The position numbers were made by a program, and so were the translations under genes. From contig DATBIS010000085.1 in the NCBI GenBank assembly GCA_036556805.1, positions 1 to 36,695 on the forward strand: 36,695 nucleotides of DNA. Direction: 5' to 3'. The first letter of the stretch is position 1. Each line of letters starts with the position of its first letter. Shown here piece after piece: positions 7,150-15,087 of this stretch. The notes beneath the pieces were generated by a model. It saw only the letters and a program-made list of their open reading frames with translations, did not search any database and was not told the DNA's origin. The DNA is from DATBIS01 sp036556805. GTDB taxonomy: Bacteria; Actinomycetota; UBA4738; HRBIN12.

Positions 7150-10100
7150 ATGGCTCGAACCTCCTCCAACTCAGATGTCGCCGGGCGGCGCGCGACCGTC
7201 CTGGTCGTGCTCGTCGTGCGCGACGCAGCCCCGTGGCTTCGCGACTGCCTGCACGCATTGGCGCAGCAGACGCACAAGCCGCTCGCGGTGCTCGCGGTCG
7301 ACAACGGCTCCACCGACGGGTCGAGGGAGCTCCTCGAGAAGGCCCTCGGCCCCAAGCGCGTGCTGGCGCTCGGCGAGGACGCCGGCGTCGCGGGATCGGT
7401 GCGGGCCGCGCTCGAGCTGACCGCCGCCCGCGAGGCCGACTACCTCCTCATCACCCACGACGACGCCGCGCTCGACGACGACGCGATCGCGCGTCTGGTT
7501 GAGGCGGCCAACCTCCACGGCGTCGAGCGGATCGGGGTCGTGGGGCCCAAGGTCGTCGACTGGGACAACCCGAGGATCCTCCGCGAGGTCGGCCGCTCCA
7601 CCGACCGGTTCGGCCATCCCACCACGCCGTTGCAGGACGGGGAGCTCGACCAGGGGCAGTTCGACAGGGTGCTCGAAGTGCTGTTCGTCTCGTCGGTCGC
7701 CATGCTCGTCTCGCGCGCGTGCGTCGATCGCGTCGGCGCGCCGGACGAGCGGTTCGCCTCGCATCACGAGGACCTCGACTTCTGCTGGCGGGCGCGGCTG
7801 GCCGGCTTCCGCGTGCTGATGACGCCGCTCGCCCGGGTGCGCCACGTGGGCGCCACCGCGCGGGGGCTGCGCGACGCGGGCCACCGGGAGCGCAGCGAGC
7901 GCTACTACGGCGATCGCGCCGCGCTCGCGGCGATGCTGACGAACTACCGCCTGACCTCGCTCCTGGTGTTGCTGCCGCTGTACGCGGTGCTCGGGTTCGC
8001 GCGTGTGCTGTGGCTCACGCTCACCCGTCGCTTCGACGAGGTGGTGGAGCTGTTCGCGGCGTGGGGCTGGAACCTCGTGCACCTGCCGGGGACGTTGCGG
8101 CGCCGCGTCGGGGCGCAGCGCACCCGGGCCGCGCCCGACCGCGCGATCCGCCGGTTCATGGACTCGTCCACGTTCCGTCCCCCTCGGTGGTTCGAGGCCG
8201 CGGGCCAGATCCTCGCGGAGCAGCGCGAGTTCGACGACGAGGAAGCCGAAGCGCCGGTCGCCCGGCGGCTTCGGCAACAGAGCGTGTCGCTCGCCCGAGC
8301 CCACCCGGTGCTCGTCGCGTCGTTCCTCGGGGCGGTGTTGGGCGGGTTCGCGTTCCGTGACCTCCTCGGCCCCGCGGCCCTCGCCGGCGGGGCGATCCCG
8401 GCGTTTCCCGCGCACCCAGACGGGTTCTTCGCGGAGCTGTTGTCGGGCTTTCGGACGACCGCCTTCGGGGGCACGACGGCCGCGAGTCCTGCGCTGGGTG
8501 CGATGGGAGGGCTTGCCACGCTGCTGTTCTCGAGCGGGGCGCTCGCGCAGAAGGTGATGCTCGCCGGAGGGTTCGCGCTCGGGGCGATCTTCTGTTACCG
8601 GGGGCTCGCGAGACGCACCGGCAGCCCGTTCGCCGCGGTCGTGGCCGCCTCCTCCTACGCGCTGTCGGCGGTCGTGCTCTGGGCGTACTCGGAGGGGCGC
8701 ATCGGCGTGCTCGCGGCGGCGGCCGCGCTGCCGGTCGTCGTCGATCGGCTCGAGTGGGCGTACGGTCGCGACGCGCCGGCCGACCGCCGCCGGTTCGTCG
8801 TAGGCCTTGGGCTCGTCGTCGCCGTGGGTGTGGCGTTCGAGCCGGGGCTGGTCCCCGCGCTCGTCGCGCTCGTGGTGATCCACGCGGTCGGCAGCTTGTA
8901 CCGCGTACGCGGGACGGCGCTCGTGCTCGGGGGCCTCGCCGTGGCGGCCGCGCTCGTCTACCCGTCGTTGGCGGGCTACGTTGCCGACGGCGGCCGTGCG
9001 CTCTCGTCCCAGGTGGGTGCCGCCGACCTCACCCGGCTCGCGCGCTTCGTGCCGGTCCCCGCCGCCTCCGGTCTCGTCGCGCACGCGCCGGGGAGCGGGT
9101 CGTTCGCCTGGTTCCTGCCGGCCGCCGCGGCGCTCGGCTTCGCGCTCGCTCGCCCGGAACACCGAGCCTCCGCGAACCGCGCGATGGCGACGGCGATCGC
9201 GGGGATCTTCCTCGCCTGGGGGTCTGCGGCCGGCTATCTGCCGGCCGCGCTGTCGAACGCTCCGGTGTATACGGTGCTCGCGGCCGCGTCGGCGGCGTCG
9301 CTCGTCGCGTTCGGCGTCGCGGCGATCCTCGGCGTCCGGTCCGAGGCGTTCGGTTTTCGCCAGGTGGGCGCAGGGCTGCTCAGCGTGGCGCTCGGTGCGG
9401 GCATGATCGTGCAGACGGTCGTTGCCGTGCTCGGTGGCTGGGCGATCGGCGGCCCCGAGGCGATCCCGCCGGCGTGGGCGGTGGCGGCGGCCGGCGAGGT
9501 CGGGAACTATCGCGTGCTCTGGCTCGGCAACGACGACGGGTCGCGGTTCCCGGCGCCCGGCGGCGATCCGACCGGCGAGATCGAGGCGGGCCCGTCGTCG
9601 TTGCGTTACGGCGTGACCGGACCCGACGGCATCACGGCGCTCGACATCGGTCGCGGCCCCACCGGTGCCGGCGACGACGACCTCCGACGGGTGCTGGACG
9701 AGATCGTCTCCGGGGGAACACATCACGGTGGGGCTCTCCTCGCGCCGCTCGGGATCCGCCTCATCGTCGCCGAGGAAGGTGACCTGCCACCCGAGGTGGC
9801 CGACCTGTTCGCGTCGCAGCTCGACCTCAACCTGCGTCAGGCGTCGGGGCTGACGATCTACCTCAACGCGAAGGTGCTGCCGCTCGCGGCGGAGCTTCCC
9901 GAGGCGCGCGATCAGGCCGTCGTGGACGCATCGTCGCTCGACGCGATCGAGCGTCTCCCCGACGTGTCGTCCGATCCGCTCTCGGCCGCGCCCGGCGGAT
10001 GGATCGGCGGCGGCGCGGGCGGCCGCGTGTTCGTCTCGACCGAGTACACGAACGCCTGGCGGCTCAGCGGGCGCGACGTCTCCGCGCCGCCCACGCGTGC

Positions 10101-10248
10101 CTTCGGGTGGGCGGTCGCGTTCACGGCGCCGTCCGGGCCGGTCCGCGTGGTGTTCTCCGAGCAGTGGCTGCGCACCGCCGAGATGTCGGTGCTGGGCGTC
10201 CTGTGGGCGGCGGCGCTCTGGATCACGAGAAAGCCGGCGCAACGATGA
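7150..10248 (+). CDS. Large membrane-bound family 2 glycosyltransferase
   Basis: This 1032-residue protein has an N-terminal GT-A domain (about 15-260) and a long polytopic membrane region. The GT domain shows DNGSTDGS at 51-58, the metal- and nucleotide-binding ITHDD at 101-105, and the acceptor-side motif HHEDLDFCWR near residue 205. After about residue 275 come many hydrophobic segments, broken by an extracytoplasmic stretch (about 775-1000), and a last membrane helix close to the C terminus. It probably transfers a sugar from an activated donor onto a lipid-linked or wall glycan at the membrane; donor and acceptor are unknown. A glycosyltransferase of this build follows whiB in Streptomyces. 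The last codons overlap the next gene by 4 nt (ATGA). Confidence 0.85.
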   Translation: MARTSSNSDVAGRRATVLVVLVVRDAAPWLRDCLHALAQQTHKPLAVLAVDNGSTDGSRELLEKALGPKRVLALGEDAGVAGSVRAALELTAAREADYLLITHDDAALDDDAIARLVEAANLHGVERIGVVGPKVVDWDNPRILREVGRSTDRFGHPTTPLQDGELDQGQFDRVLEVLFVSSVAMLVSRACVDRVGAPDERFASHHEDLDFCWRARLAGFRVLMTPLARVRHVGATARGLRDAGHRERSERYYGDRAALAAMLTNYRLTSLLVLLPLYAVLGFARVLWLTLTRRFDEVVELFAAWGWNLVHLPGTLRRRVGAQRTRAAPDRAIRRFMDSSTFRPPRWFEAAGQILAEQREFDDEEAEAPVARRLRQQSVSLARAHPVLVASFLGAVLGGFAFRDLLGPAALAGGAIPAFPAHPDGFFAELLSGFRTTAFGGTTAASPALGAMGGLATLLFSSGALAQKVMLAGGFALGAIFCYRGLARRTGSPFAAVVAASSYALSAVVLWAYSEGRIGVLAAAAALPVVVDRLEWAYGRDAPADRRRFVVGLGLVVAVGVAFEPGLVPALVALVVIHAVGSLYRVRGTALVLGGLAVAAALVYPSLAGYVADGGRALSSQVGAADLTRLARFVPVPAASGLVAHAPGSGSFAWFLPAAAALGFALARPEHRASANRAMATAIAGIFLAWGSAAGYLPAALSNAPVYTVLAAASAASLVAFGVAAILGVRSEAFGFRQVGAGLLSVALGAGMIVQTVVAVLGGWAIGGPEAIPPAWAVAAAGEVGNYRVLWLGNDDGSRFPAPGGDPTGEIEAGPSSLRYGVTGPDGITALDIGRGPTGAGDDDLRRVLDEIVSGGTHHGGALLAPLGIRLIVAEEGDLPPEVADLFASQLDLNLRQASGLTIYLNAKVLPLAAELPEARDQAVVDASSLDAIERLPDVSSDPLSAAPGGWIGGGAGGRVFVSTEYTNAWRLSGRDVSAPPTRAFGWAVAFTAPSGPVRVVFSEQWLRTAEMSVLGVLWAAALWITRKPAQR

Positions 10249-11618
10249 GGTCTCGCGGCCGGTTCCTGTTCACCGTCGCGATCGTGGCGATCGTGGCGTT
10301 CGCGGGCACGTTCCTCGATCGGAGCGTCGGCGTGCGCGAGCGAGGCGGCGTGCCGTCGCCCACCACGACGTCCGGCGCGTGGCTGTGTCCGCACGGCGGC
10401 GGCAAGGACTGGGCCGTCACGCTCGAGATCGCGAACCCGAGCCAGGCGGTCGCAACCGTGCGCGTGTCTCCGCTCGGTCCCGAGCGGCCGACGGCGGAGC
10501 CCAAGTCCTACGAGGTGGCCCCCGGCGCGACGCTCGCGGTGCCGGCGCGCGCGAAGGACCGGGCGGCCTCGAGCTACGTCGAGTACTTCGGCTCATGGGT
10601 CGCGGCGGGCTGGGTGGCGCACGCGTCGGGTGACGAGAGCGGCGTCGCCGCGGAGCCGTGTGTCGAGGGCGCTGCCGGCCGATGGTTCGCTCCGGACGGC
10701 ACGTCGGCGGAGGGCGAGGACGCGTACCTCATCGTCATGAACCCGTTCGACGCGCCCGCGATCCTCGACGTCGTGTTGTACACGAAGGGTCGAGCGCCCG
10801 TGCGGATCGGGGACTGGACCGGTCTCGCGCTGGCGCCGCACCGGTCGACGGCGCTGCTCCTGAGCGATCAGGTGGTGAACGAGGAGGCGCTGAGCGCCGA
10901 GGTCGACGTCTCGCGCGGCCGGATCGCGGTGGCGTCCCTCGGCGTAAGCGCCGCGACCGGCGGTGTGCGGAGCGCCGTCGCGATCGCCGGCGGCCCGCCG
11001 CAGCGCACGTTCCTTCCCGTCGCGGCGGCGAGCGAACGATCCTCGCTCGAGGTGCTCGTACCGGGCACGGATCCGGTGTCGGTCGATGCGACGGTGTTCT
11101 CCGAGGACGTGCCGCAGCCCGCGGACGGCCTGACCGATCAGCGCCAGGGCGCTCAGTCCTCGGAGATCACCCAGGTGCTCGCCGCCGGCACGTCGTCGTT
11201 CGACGTGGTAGCGACCGGCGGCGCCGCGGTTGCGCGCCGCGTCGCCGGCCACGTGAACGACACGGGCTCGACGGGCGGCGTCCTCGGTCCGGCTCGCGCC
11301 TGGGTGGTGTTGCCGACCGTGGCCTGCGAGCCGAACGTGCCCGGCCTCGTGCTCGTGAATCCGGGCGACGGGACCGCAGAGGTCACCCTGCACGCGCTGC
11401 CGCAAGCGGGCGTCTCGGCCCCGCCGGACGTCACGGTGAGCGTCCCGCCGGCCCGCGCCCTGCCGGCCCCCCAGGCCTTCCTGAGCGCCGACCCGTCCGC
11501 GGCCGTGCTCGTGACGGCGACGTCGGGAACCGTGATCGCATCGGGAGCGTCCAGTTCCTGCGGGCGGGAGGGCATCCTGGGGTTCGCCGTCGCGGCGGGA
11601 GTCCCGGCGCCCTCCTAG
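10245..11618 (+). CDS. DUF5719-family secreted or membrane-anchored protein
   Basis: The protein has 457 residues: a short cytoplasmic start (MRSRGR), one hydrophobic helix at about 8-24 (a signal anchor or signal peptide) and a large exported region rich in Ala, Val, Gly and Thr with beta-strand character. Four cysteines (in WLCPHG, EPCVEG, VACEPN and SSCGRE) may form disulfides. DUF5719 genes follow the whiB-linked glycosyltransferase in other Actinobacteria, and I use that position plus general layout for the assignment. The ATG overlaps the glycosyltransferase TGA by 4 nt, which indicates coupling and suggests that the two work together on the envelope. No enzymatic motif is recognised. 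Confidence 0.75.
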   Translation: MRSRGRFLFTVAIVAIVAFAGTFLDRSVGVRERGGVPSPTTTSGAWLCPHGGGKDWAVTLEIANPSQAVATVRVSPLGPERPTAEPKSYEVAPGATLAVPARAKDRAASSYVEYFGSWVAAGWVAHASGDESGVAAEPCVEGAAGRWFAPDGTSAEGEDAYLIVMNPFDAPAILDVVLYTKGRAPVRIGDWTGLALAPHRSTALLLSDQVVNEEALSAEVDVSRGRIAVASLGVSAATGGVRSAVAIAGGPPQRTFLPVAAASERSSLEVLVPGTDPVSVDATVFSEDVPQPADGLTDQRQGAQSSEITQVLAAGTSSFDVVATGGAAVARRVAGHVNDTGSTGGVLGPARAWVVLPTVACEPNVPGLVLVNPGDGTAEVTLHALPQAGVSAPPDVTVSVPPARALPAPQAFLSADPSAAVLVTATSGTVIASGASSSCGREGILGFAVAAGVPAPS

Positions 11619-11636
11619 GAACGAGTAGCTCGTCGG

Positions 11637-11663
11637 TATCATGGGTACTTCCCGTCTCGGAGG
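11637..11663 (+). promoter_or_regulatory. Putative -10 box and ribosome site of the L,D-transpeptidase
   Basis: TATCAT (11637-11642) could serve as a -10 box with a start near 11649, followed by GGAGG (11659-11663) 4 nt before the ATG at 11668. This decides for the start at 11668 rather than the in-frame ATG at 11641, which has no ribosome site and lies inside the -10 box. A small inverted repeat, ACGAG/CTCGT (11621-11633), precedes it. Confidence 0.45.
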
Positions 11664-11667
11664 CTCG

Positions 11668-12729
11668 ATGGCACGCGGTCGGCACGGCAAGCGAAGGATC
11701 GGAACCGGCGCGAAGGTCGCGTTGCTCGTCGTCCTCGTCCTCGCGGTCACCGGCAGCGGCGTGACGCTCGCCGCCTACCGATACGACCGCGCGAACCTCG
11801 ACCGGATCATGCCGGGCGTGACGGTGGGGGGCGTGGACGTCGGTGGGATGACGCGGACCGACGCGATCGAGGCCGTGACCGCCGTCGCCGATCAGCACCT
11901 CACGGCGCCGATCACGATCATCGCCGGAGCGCAGTCCTGGACGAAGACCCCCGCCGAGCTCGGCGTCCGCGCACAGGTGACGCGCGCGGTGGACGAGGCC
12001 GTCGCTCTGACCGCGACCTTCGACACCGCAGAGCGCGTGTGGCACCGCCTGCGCGGTGAGCCCGTCGACGCGGAGATCGCCCTCGCGTTCGACGGAAGCT
12101 CGGGACCCATCGCGTCGTTCGTCGACGCCGCCGCAGCCGGCGTCGCCGTCGAGCCGCGCGACGCCTCGCTGTCGGTCGTCGACGGCAAGGTCGTCACGCA
12201 GCATTCGAAGACCGGACGGACGCTCGCCGTCCAGATCGCGCAGCGGCGCATCGCGCGCGCGCTCGCGGACGGCAGGACGAGCGTGACGCTTCCCACGAAA
12301 CGGGTGGAACCCAAGGTCACGGAGGACACCCTCGGGCCGACGCTCGTGATTCGCCGCGACGTGAACCTCCTCTACTTCTACGAAGGCCTGAAGCTCGCGA
12401 AGACGTATCCCGTCGCGACGGCGGCCGCGGGGTACGTCACGCCTCCCGGGTCATGGATCGTCGTGAACAAGGCGGAGAACCCGACCTGGTACAACCCGGC
12501 CCCCGACACGTGGGGCGCCGACCTCCCGCTCGTGATCCCGCCGGGTCCGGGCAACCCGCTCGGCACGCGCGCGCTCTACCTCAACGCGCCGGGCATCCGG
12601 ATCCACGGCACCTACGACGTGAACTCGATCGGCACGCATGCGTCGCACGGCTGTATTCGCATGCTGATGTCCGACGTCGAGGAGCTGTATCCGAAGGTGC
12701 CGCTCGGGACGCACGTGTACGTCGTCTGA
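11668..12729 (+). CDS. L,D-transpeptidase (YkuD) with VanW-type peptidoglycan-binding region
   Basis: This enzyme forms 3->3 peptidoglycan cross-links or attaches proteins or polymers to the wall outside the membrane. The protein of 353 residues has a basic start (MARGRHGKRR), a single membrane helix at about 18-38, a middle region (about 50-210) opening with MPGVTVGGVDVGGM, typical of the peptidoglycan-binding domain 4 family, and a C-terminal YkuD domain. The active-site motif HGTYDVNSIGTHASHGCIRM ends with the catalytic Cys and its His and Arg partners. The start at 11668 is chosen for its GGAGG site. It follows the glycosyltransferase and DUF5719 genes in what looks like an envelope cluster and is followed by a hairpin. 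Confidence 0.92.
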   Translation: MARGRHGKRRIGTGAKVALLVVLVLAVTGSGVTLAAYRYDRANLDRIMPGVTVGGVDVGGMTRTDAIEAVTAVADQHLTAPITIIAGAQSWTKTPAELGVRAQVTRAVDEAVALTATFDTAERVWHRLRGEPVDAEIALAFDGSSGPIASFVDAAAAGVAVEPRDASLSVVDGKVVTQHSKTGRTLAVQIAQRRIARALADGRTSVTLPTKRVEPKVTEDTLGPTLVIRRDVNLLYFYEGLKLAKTYPVATAAAGYVTPPGSWIVVNKAENPTWYNPAPDTWGADLPLVIPPGPGNPLGTRALYLNAPGIRIHGTYDVNSIGTHASHGCIRMLMSDVEELYPKVPLGTHVYVV

Positions 12730-12742
12730 CCCGTCGGGGGTC
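12728..12742 (+). terminator. Short hairpin after the L,D-transpeptidase
   Basis: GACCC (12728-12732) pairs with GGGTC (12738-12742) over a 5-nt loop, immediately at the stop codon and followed by a T-rich stretch (TTGTCACTCTTTCTT). It is a modest but plausible intrinsic terminator. The remaining bases 12743-12895 hold no recognisable gene. Confidence 0.5.
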
Positions 12743-12895
12743 TTGTCACTCTTTCTTCGAAGGTCCTCTTGCCCCCTCATCGGAGGACCACGTAGGGTAC
12801 GCGCGTACCCCGTGGAGACGCGGAAGGGGCAACCCGGAGGCGCCACTGCGGGGTACATCGTTGTGCGCTGCACGCCGATTCTTCCGCGGCCTGCT

Positions 12896-12923
12896 TTGAA
12901 ATCACACGCGTGTGACTTACCCT
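12896..12923 (+). promoter_or_regulatory. Promoter of the DUF3499 gene, leaderless
   Basis: TTGAAA (12896-12901, five of six matches to the -35 consensus) and TACCCT (12918-12923, a TANNNT -10) are separated by 16 bp. The -10 ends 7 nt before the ATG at 12931, so the message should begin at or next to the start codon. The spacer is almost entirely occupied by the palindrome at 12902-12915. Confidence 0.65.
12902..12915. promoter_or_regulatory. 14-bp perfect palindrome, operator copy 2 (DUF3499 gene)
   Basis: TCACACGCGTGTGA is identical to the core of the whiB palindrome at 6415-6432, and the preceding AA is also shared. It fills the spacer between the -35 and -10 boxes, where bound protein would exclude RNA polymerase. 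Two copies of a 14-bp palindrome 6.5 kb apart, each in a promoter and none found inside genes, are very unlikely by chance. Confidence 0.75.
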
Positions 12924-12930
12924 CTCCGGC

Positions 12931-13143
12931 ATGCGAGTCTGCGCGAAGATGCGGTGCGAGGCGGAGCCGGCGGCGACGGTTGCGCTGGTGTACATCACCC
13001 GGGAGGTCGTGATCGAGGACCTTGCCACCGAGCACGCCCCCGACCAGCTGGACCTCTGTGGCGAGCACGTCGAACGCATGGCGCCCCCTCGCGGATGGAC
13101 CGTACGCGACGAGCGCCGCCTGGTCCGAGCGTCCGCCGAGTAG
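12931..13143 (+). CDS. DUF3499-family small cysteine protein
   Basis: This 70-residue protein matches the conserved core of DUF3499 as I know it from Actinobacteria: an N-terminal Cys pair (CAKMRC, Cys4 and Cys9), TVALVYITREVVIEDLAT in place of the usual TLTFVYxxxxAVVGPLAT, DLCGEHVERM, and the closing APPRGWTV. Four residues (Cys4, Cys9, Cys43 and His46) could bind a metal. It is shorter than mycobacterial members, which carry a C-terminal extension. Function is unknown. It always seems to travel with whiB and manB, and here it shares the whiB palindrome in its promoter. The leaderless start at 12931 is supported by the -10 box 7 nt upstream. Confidence 0.8.
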   Translation: MRVCAKMRCEAEPAATVALVYITREVVIEDLATEHAPDQLDLCGEHVERMAPPRGWTVRDERRLVRASAE

Positions 13144-13163
13144 GGATCCGGCCCAGGACCTTC

Positions 13164-13222
13164 GGCCGGCGCCGGCCCCGATCAGGGGAGGCGCGTGTCC
13201 CGCCACGAGTGGCGAGGACACG
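13164..13222 (+). other. Two strong inverted repeats in the gap after the DUF3499 gene
   Basis: The 177-bp gap 13144-13320 has no convincing gene. GGCCGGCGCCGGCC (13164-13177) is a perfect 14-bp palindrome. CGTGTCC-CGCCA (13194-13205) pairs with TGGCG-A-GGACACG (13210-13222), giving a 12-bp stem with one bulged A and a 4-nt loop. They may terminate the DUF3499 transcript or belong to the leader of the next gene. No known riboswitch is recognised. Confidence 0.5.
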
Positions 13223-13320
13223 GGTCGCGGCCCATCGTCAGGGCGACTCGCAGGGGGCATGGAAACGGTCTCCGCGTGCTATGGCCTCGAGACACCGGTT
13301 TGGACGAACCTACTCCCGTC

Positions 13321-13506
13321 ATGTCCGAGACCTCCGCCCGCTGCCCCAACTGCAAATCCACCGACCTCATCACGATCATGATGAGCGTGAGCGCGCGTGA
13401 CCTCGCCTTCACCACCTGCCACATGTGCGAAGCGAAGTGGTGGCAGAGCGACGGCGAGGACGTGCCGCTCGGCTCGGTGATCTCGCAGGTCGCCCAGAAG
13501 TCCTGA
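13321..13506 (+). CDS. Small zinc-ribbon protein of unknown function
   Basis: The product is a 61-residue protein with two Cys pairs, CPNC (residues 8-11) and CHMC (33-36), flanking a short beta-rich stretch and followed by EAKWW, a typical zinc-ribbon layout. The ATG at 13321 is preferred over an in-frame ATG at 13195, because the extra 42 residues are Arg-rich and run across the hairpin at 13194-13222. The start has neither a clear Shine-Dalgarno site nor a canonical -10 (CTACTCC lies just before it). It lies between the DUF3499 gene and manB. I do not know a characterised homologue; a nucleic-acid or protein-binding role would be a guess. Confidence 0.6.
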   Translation: MSETSARCPNCKSTDLITIMMSVSARDLAFTTCHMCEAKWWQSDGEDVPLGSVISQVAQKS

Positions 13507-13525
13507 CGCCCCAGCACGGGGTTCG

Positions 13526-13531
13526 TAGGAT
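13526..13531 (+). promoter_or_regulatory. Putative -10 box of the manB operon
   Basis: TAGGAT lies 9 nt before the GTG at 13541 and only 3 nt before an in-frame GTG at 13535. If the message is leaderless like its neighbours, initiation at 13541 fits better. Confidence 0.45.
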
Positions 13532-13540
13532 GCGGTGACC

Positions 13541-14899
13541 GTGTCACCGCCCTCCAGCCTGGCCTCCATCTTCAAGGCATACGACGTTCGCGGTGTCGTC
13601 CCCGACGAGCTCGACGCCGACGTCGCGCGGCGGATCGGCTCCGCGTTCATCGAATGGTCGGGTGCTCCCAGGATCGTGCTCGGACGGGACTGCCGGCTCT
13701 CCTCACCGGAGCTCGCCGACGCGATCGCCGAAGGAGTGACGACGCGCGGCGCTTCGCTGGTGGACCTCGGGCTCGCCTCGACCGACCTGTTGTACTTCGC
13801 CTCCGGATCGCTCGACGTTCCGGGCGTGATGCTCACCGCGAGCCACAACCCCAAGCAGTACAACGGTCTCAAGTTCTGTCTCTCGGGCGCGAGGCCGGTG
13901 GGCGAGGACTCGGGGCTCGCGGAGATCCGCGCGCTCGCGGAGCGGCCCTCTCCGCGCTCGTCCGCCGCGCCCGGAGCGCGGGAGCACCTCGACCTGCTCG
14001 ACCGCTACGTCGAGCACGTGCTCGCGTTCGTCGACGTCGAACGCATGCGCCCGCTCACGGTGGTCGCCGACACCGCGAACGGGATGGGCGGGCTCGTCGT
14101 CCCGAAGGTCTTCGAACGTCTGCCGATCACGCTGCATCACCTGTTCCCCGAGCTCGACGGCACGTTTCCGAACCATCCCGCCGATCCGCTCGATCCCGCG
14201 AACCAGGTGGACCTGAAGTCGGCCGTGCTCGAGCACGGCGCCGACGTCGGCCTGGCGTTCGACGGGGACGCCGACCGCGTGTTCCTCGTCGACGAGGGCG
14301 CGAACGACGTGTCCGGGTCGCTGGTGACGGCGCTCGTCGCGCAGGCCATGCTGCGGCGCGAGCCCGGAGCGAAGATCGTGCACAACCTCATCTGCTCCTG
14401 GGTCGTGCCCGAGGTGGTTCGGGAGCAGGGCGGGGTGCCGATCCGGACGCGCGTCGGACACTCGTTCATCAAGCAGGTGATGGCCGAGACCGGTGCGATC
14501 TTCGGTGGGGAGCACTCGGGGCACTACTACTTCCGCGACAACTTTCGCGCGGACTCCGGGCTGATCGCCGCGGTCGTGTGTCTCGCCGAGCTGTCGGGCG
14601 CGAACTCGCCGCTGTCGGAGCTGCTGCGTCCGTTCCGACGGTACTTCGCGAGCGGCGAGATCAACTCGCGCGTCGCCGATCCGCGCGCGACGCTCGAGGT
14701 GTTGTCCTCGCGCTTCGCGGACGGTCGCGAGGACCGCGTCGACGGCCTCACGGTAGAGTTCGACGATTGGTGGTTCAACGCGCGACCCTCCAACACGGAG
14801 CCGTTGCTGCGATTGAACGTCGAGGCCAGGACCGAGGAGCTCCTGCGGGAGAAGACGGCCGAGGTCGTGGACCTCATCCGAGAGGAGGCTTCGCCGTGA
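13541..14899 (+). CDS. manB: Phosphomannomutase/phosphoglucomutase (ManB)
   Basis: The enzyme interconverts mannose-6-phosphate and mannose-1-phosphate (or the glucose pair), supplying GDP-mannose for envelope glycans. The alpha-D-phosphohexomutase motifs are all present in about 452 residues: KAYDVRG at the N terminus, the phosphoserine loop TASHNPKQYNG with Ser101, the magnesium loop FDGDADRVF near 236, the sugar-binding GGEHSGHYYFRD near 320, and the phosphate-binding RPSNTEPLLRL near 425. The GTG at 13541 is chosen from the -10 spacing; GTG at 13535 would add two residues. It begins an operon whose next three genes each overlap by 4 nt. Position matches manB (pmmA) in Mycobacterium. Confidence 0.94.
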   Translation: MSPPSSLASIFKAYDVRGVVPDELDADVARRIGSAFIEWSGAPRIVLGRDCRLSSPELADAIAEGVTTRGASLVDLGLASTDLLYFASGSLDVPGVMLTASHNPKQYNGLKFCLSGARPVGEDSGLAEIRALAERPSPRSSAAPGAREHLDLLDRYVEHVLAFVDVERMRPLTVVADTANGMGGLVVPKVFERLPITLHHLFPELDGTFPNHPADPLDPANQVDLKSAVLEHGADVGLAFDGDADRVFLVDEGANDVSGSLVTALVAQAMLRREPGAKIVHNLICSWVVPEVVREQGGVPIRTRVGHSFIKQVMAETGAIFGGEHSGHYYFRDNFRADSGLIAAVVCLAELSGANSPLSELLRPFRRYFASGEINSRVADPRATLEVLSSRFADGREDRVDGLTVEFDDWWFNARPSNTEPLLRLNVEARTEELLREKTAEVVDLIREEASP

Positions 14900-15087
14900 G
14901 CGTGGATCCACAGCTGATCGAGATCCTCGTCTGCCCGAACGACCGCGGGGACATCGACTACTTCGAGGACGAGCAGGTGATCGTGTGCCGGACGTGCGGC
15001 TATCGCTACCCGGTTCGCGACGACATCCCGGTGATGCTGATCGACGAGGCGGAGAAGCCGCCCACGGGCGCCAAGAAGAAGACGTGA
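14896..15087 (+). CDS. Trm112-like zinc protein
   Basis: This 63-residue member of the Trm112/UPF0434 family has the N-terminal LIEILVCPNDRGD, the VCRTCGYRYPVRDDIPVML core and four presumptive zinc ligands or their positions. Family members in eukaryotes and archaea activate methyltransferases; bacterial members are mostly uncharacterised. The GTG start overlaps the manB TGA (GTGA at 14896-14899) and its own TGA overlaps the next start in the same way, so it is translated as part of the mannose operon. The Lys-rich tail (GAKKKT) is not conserved as far as I know. Confidence 0.88.
   Translation: MSVDPQLIEILVCPNDRGDIDYFEDEQVIVCRTCGYRYPVRDDIPVMLIDEAEKPPTGAKKKT

Noticed and set aside
7171..10242. 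A 3-kb minus-strand open frame opposite the glycosyltransferase, and similar ones opposite fbiC (3726-6062) and secA (24614-27469)
   Set aside because: They are low-complexity Arg/Glu/His/Val-rich translations mirroring the codon bias of the sense genes; the sense proteins have clear motifs.
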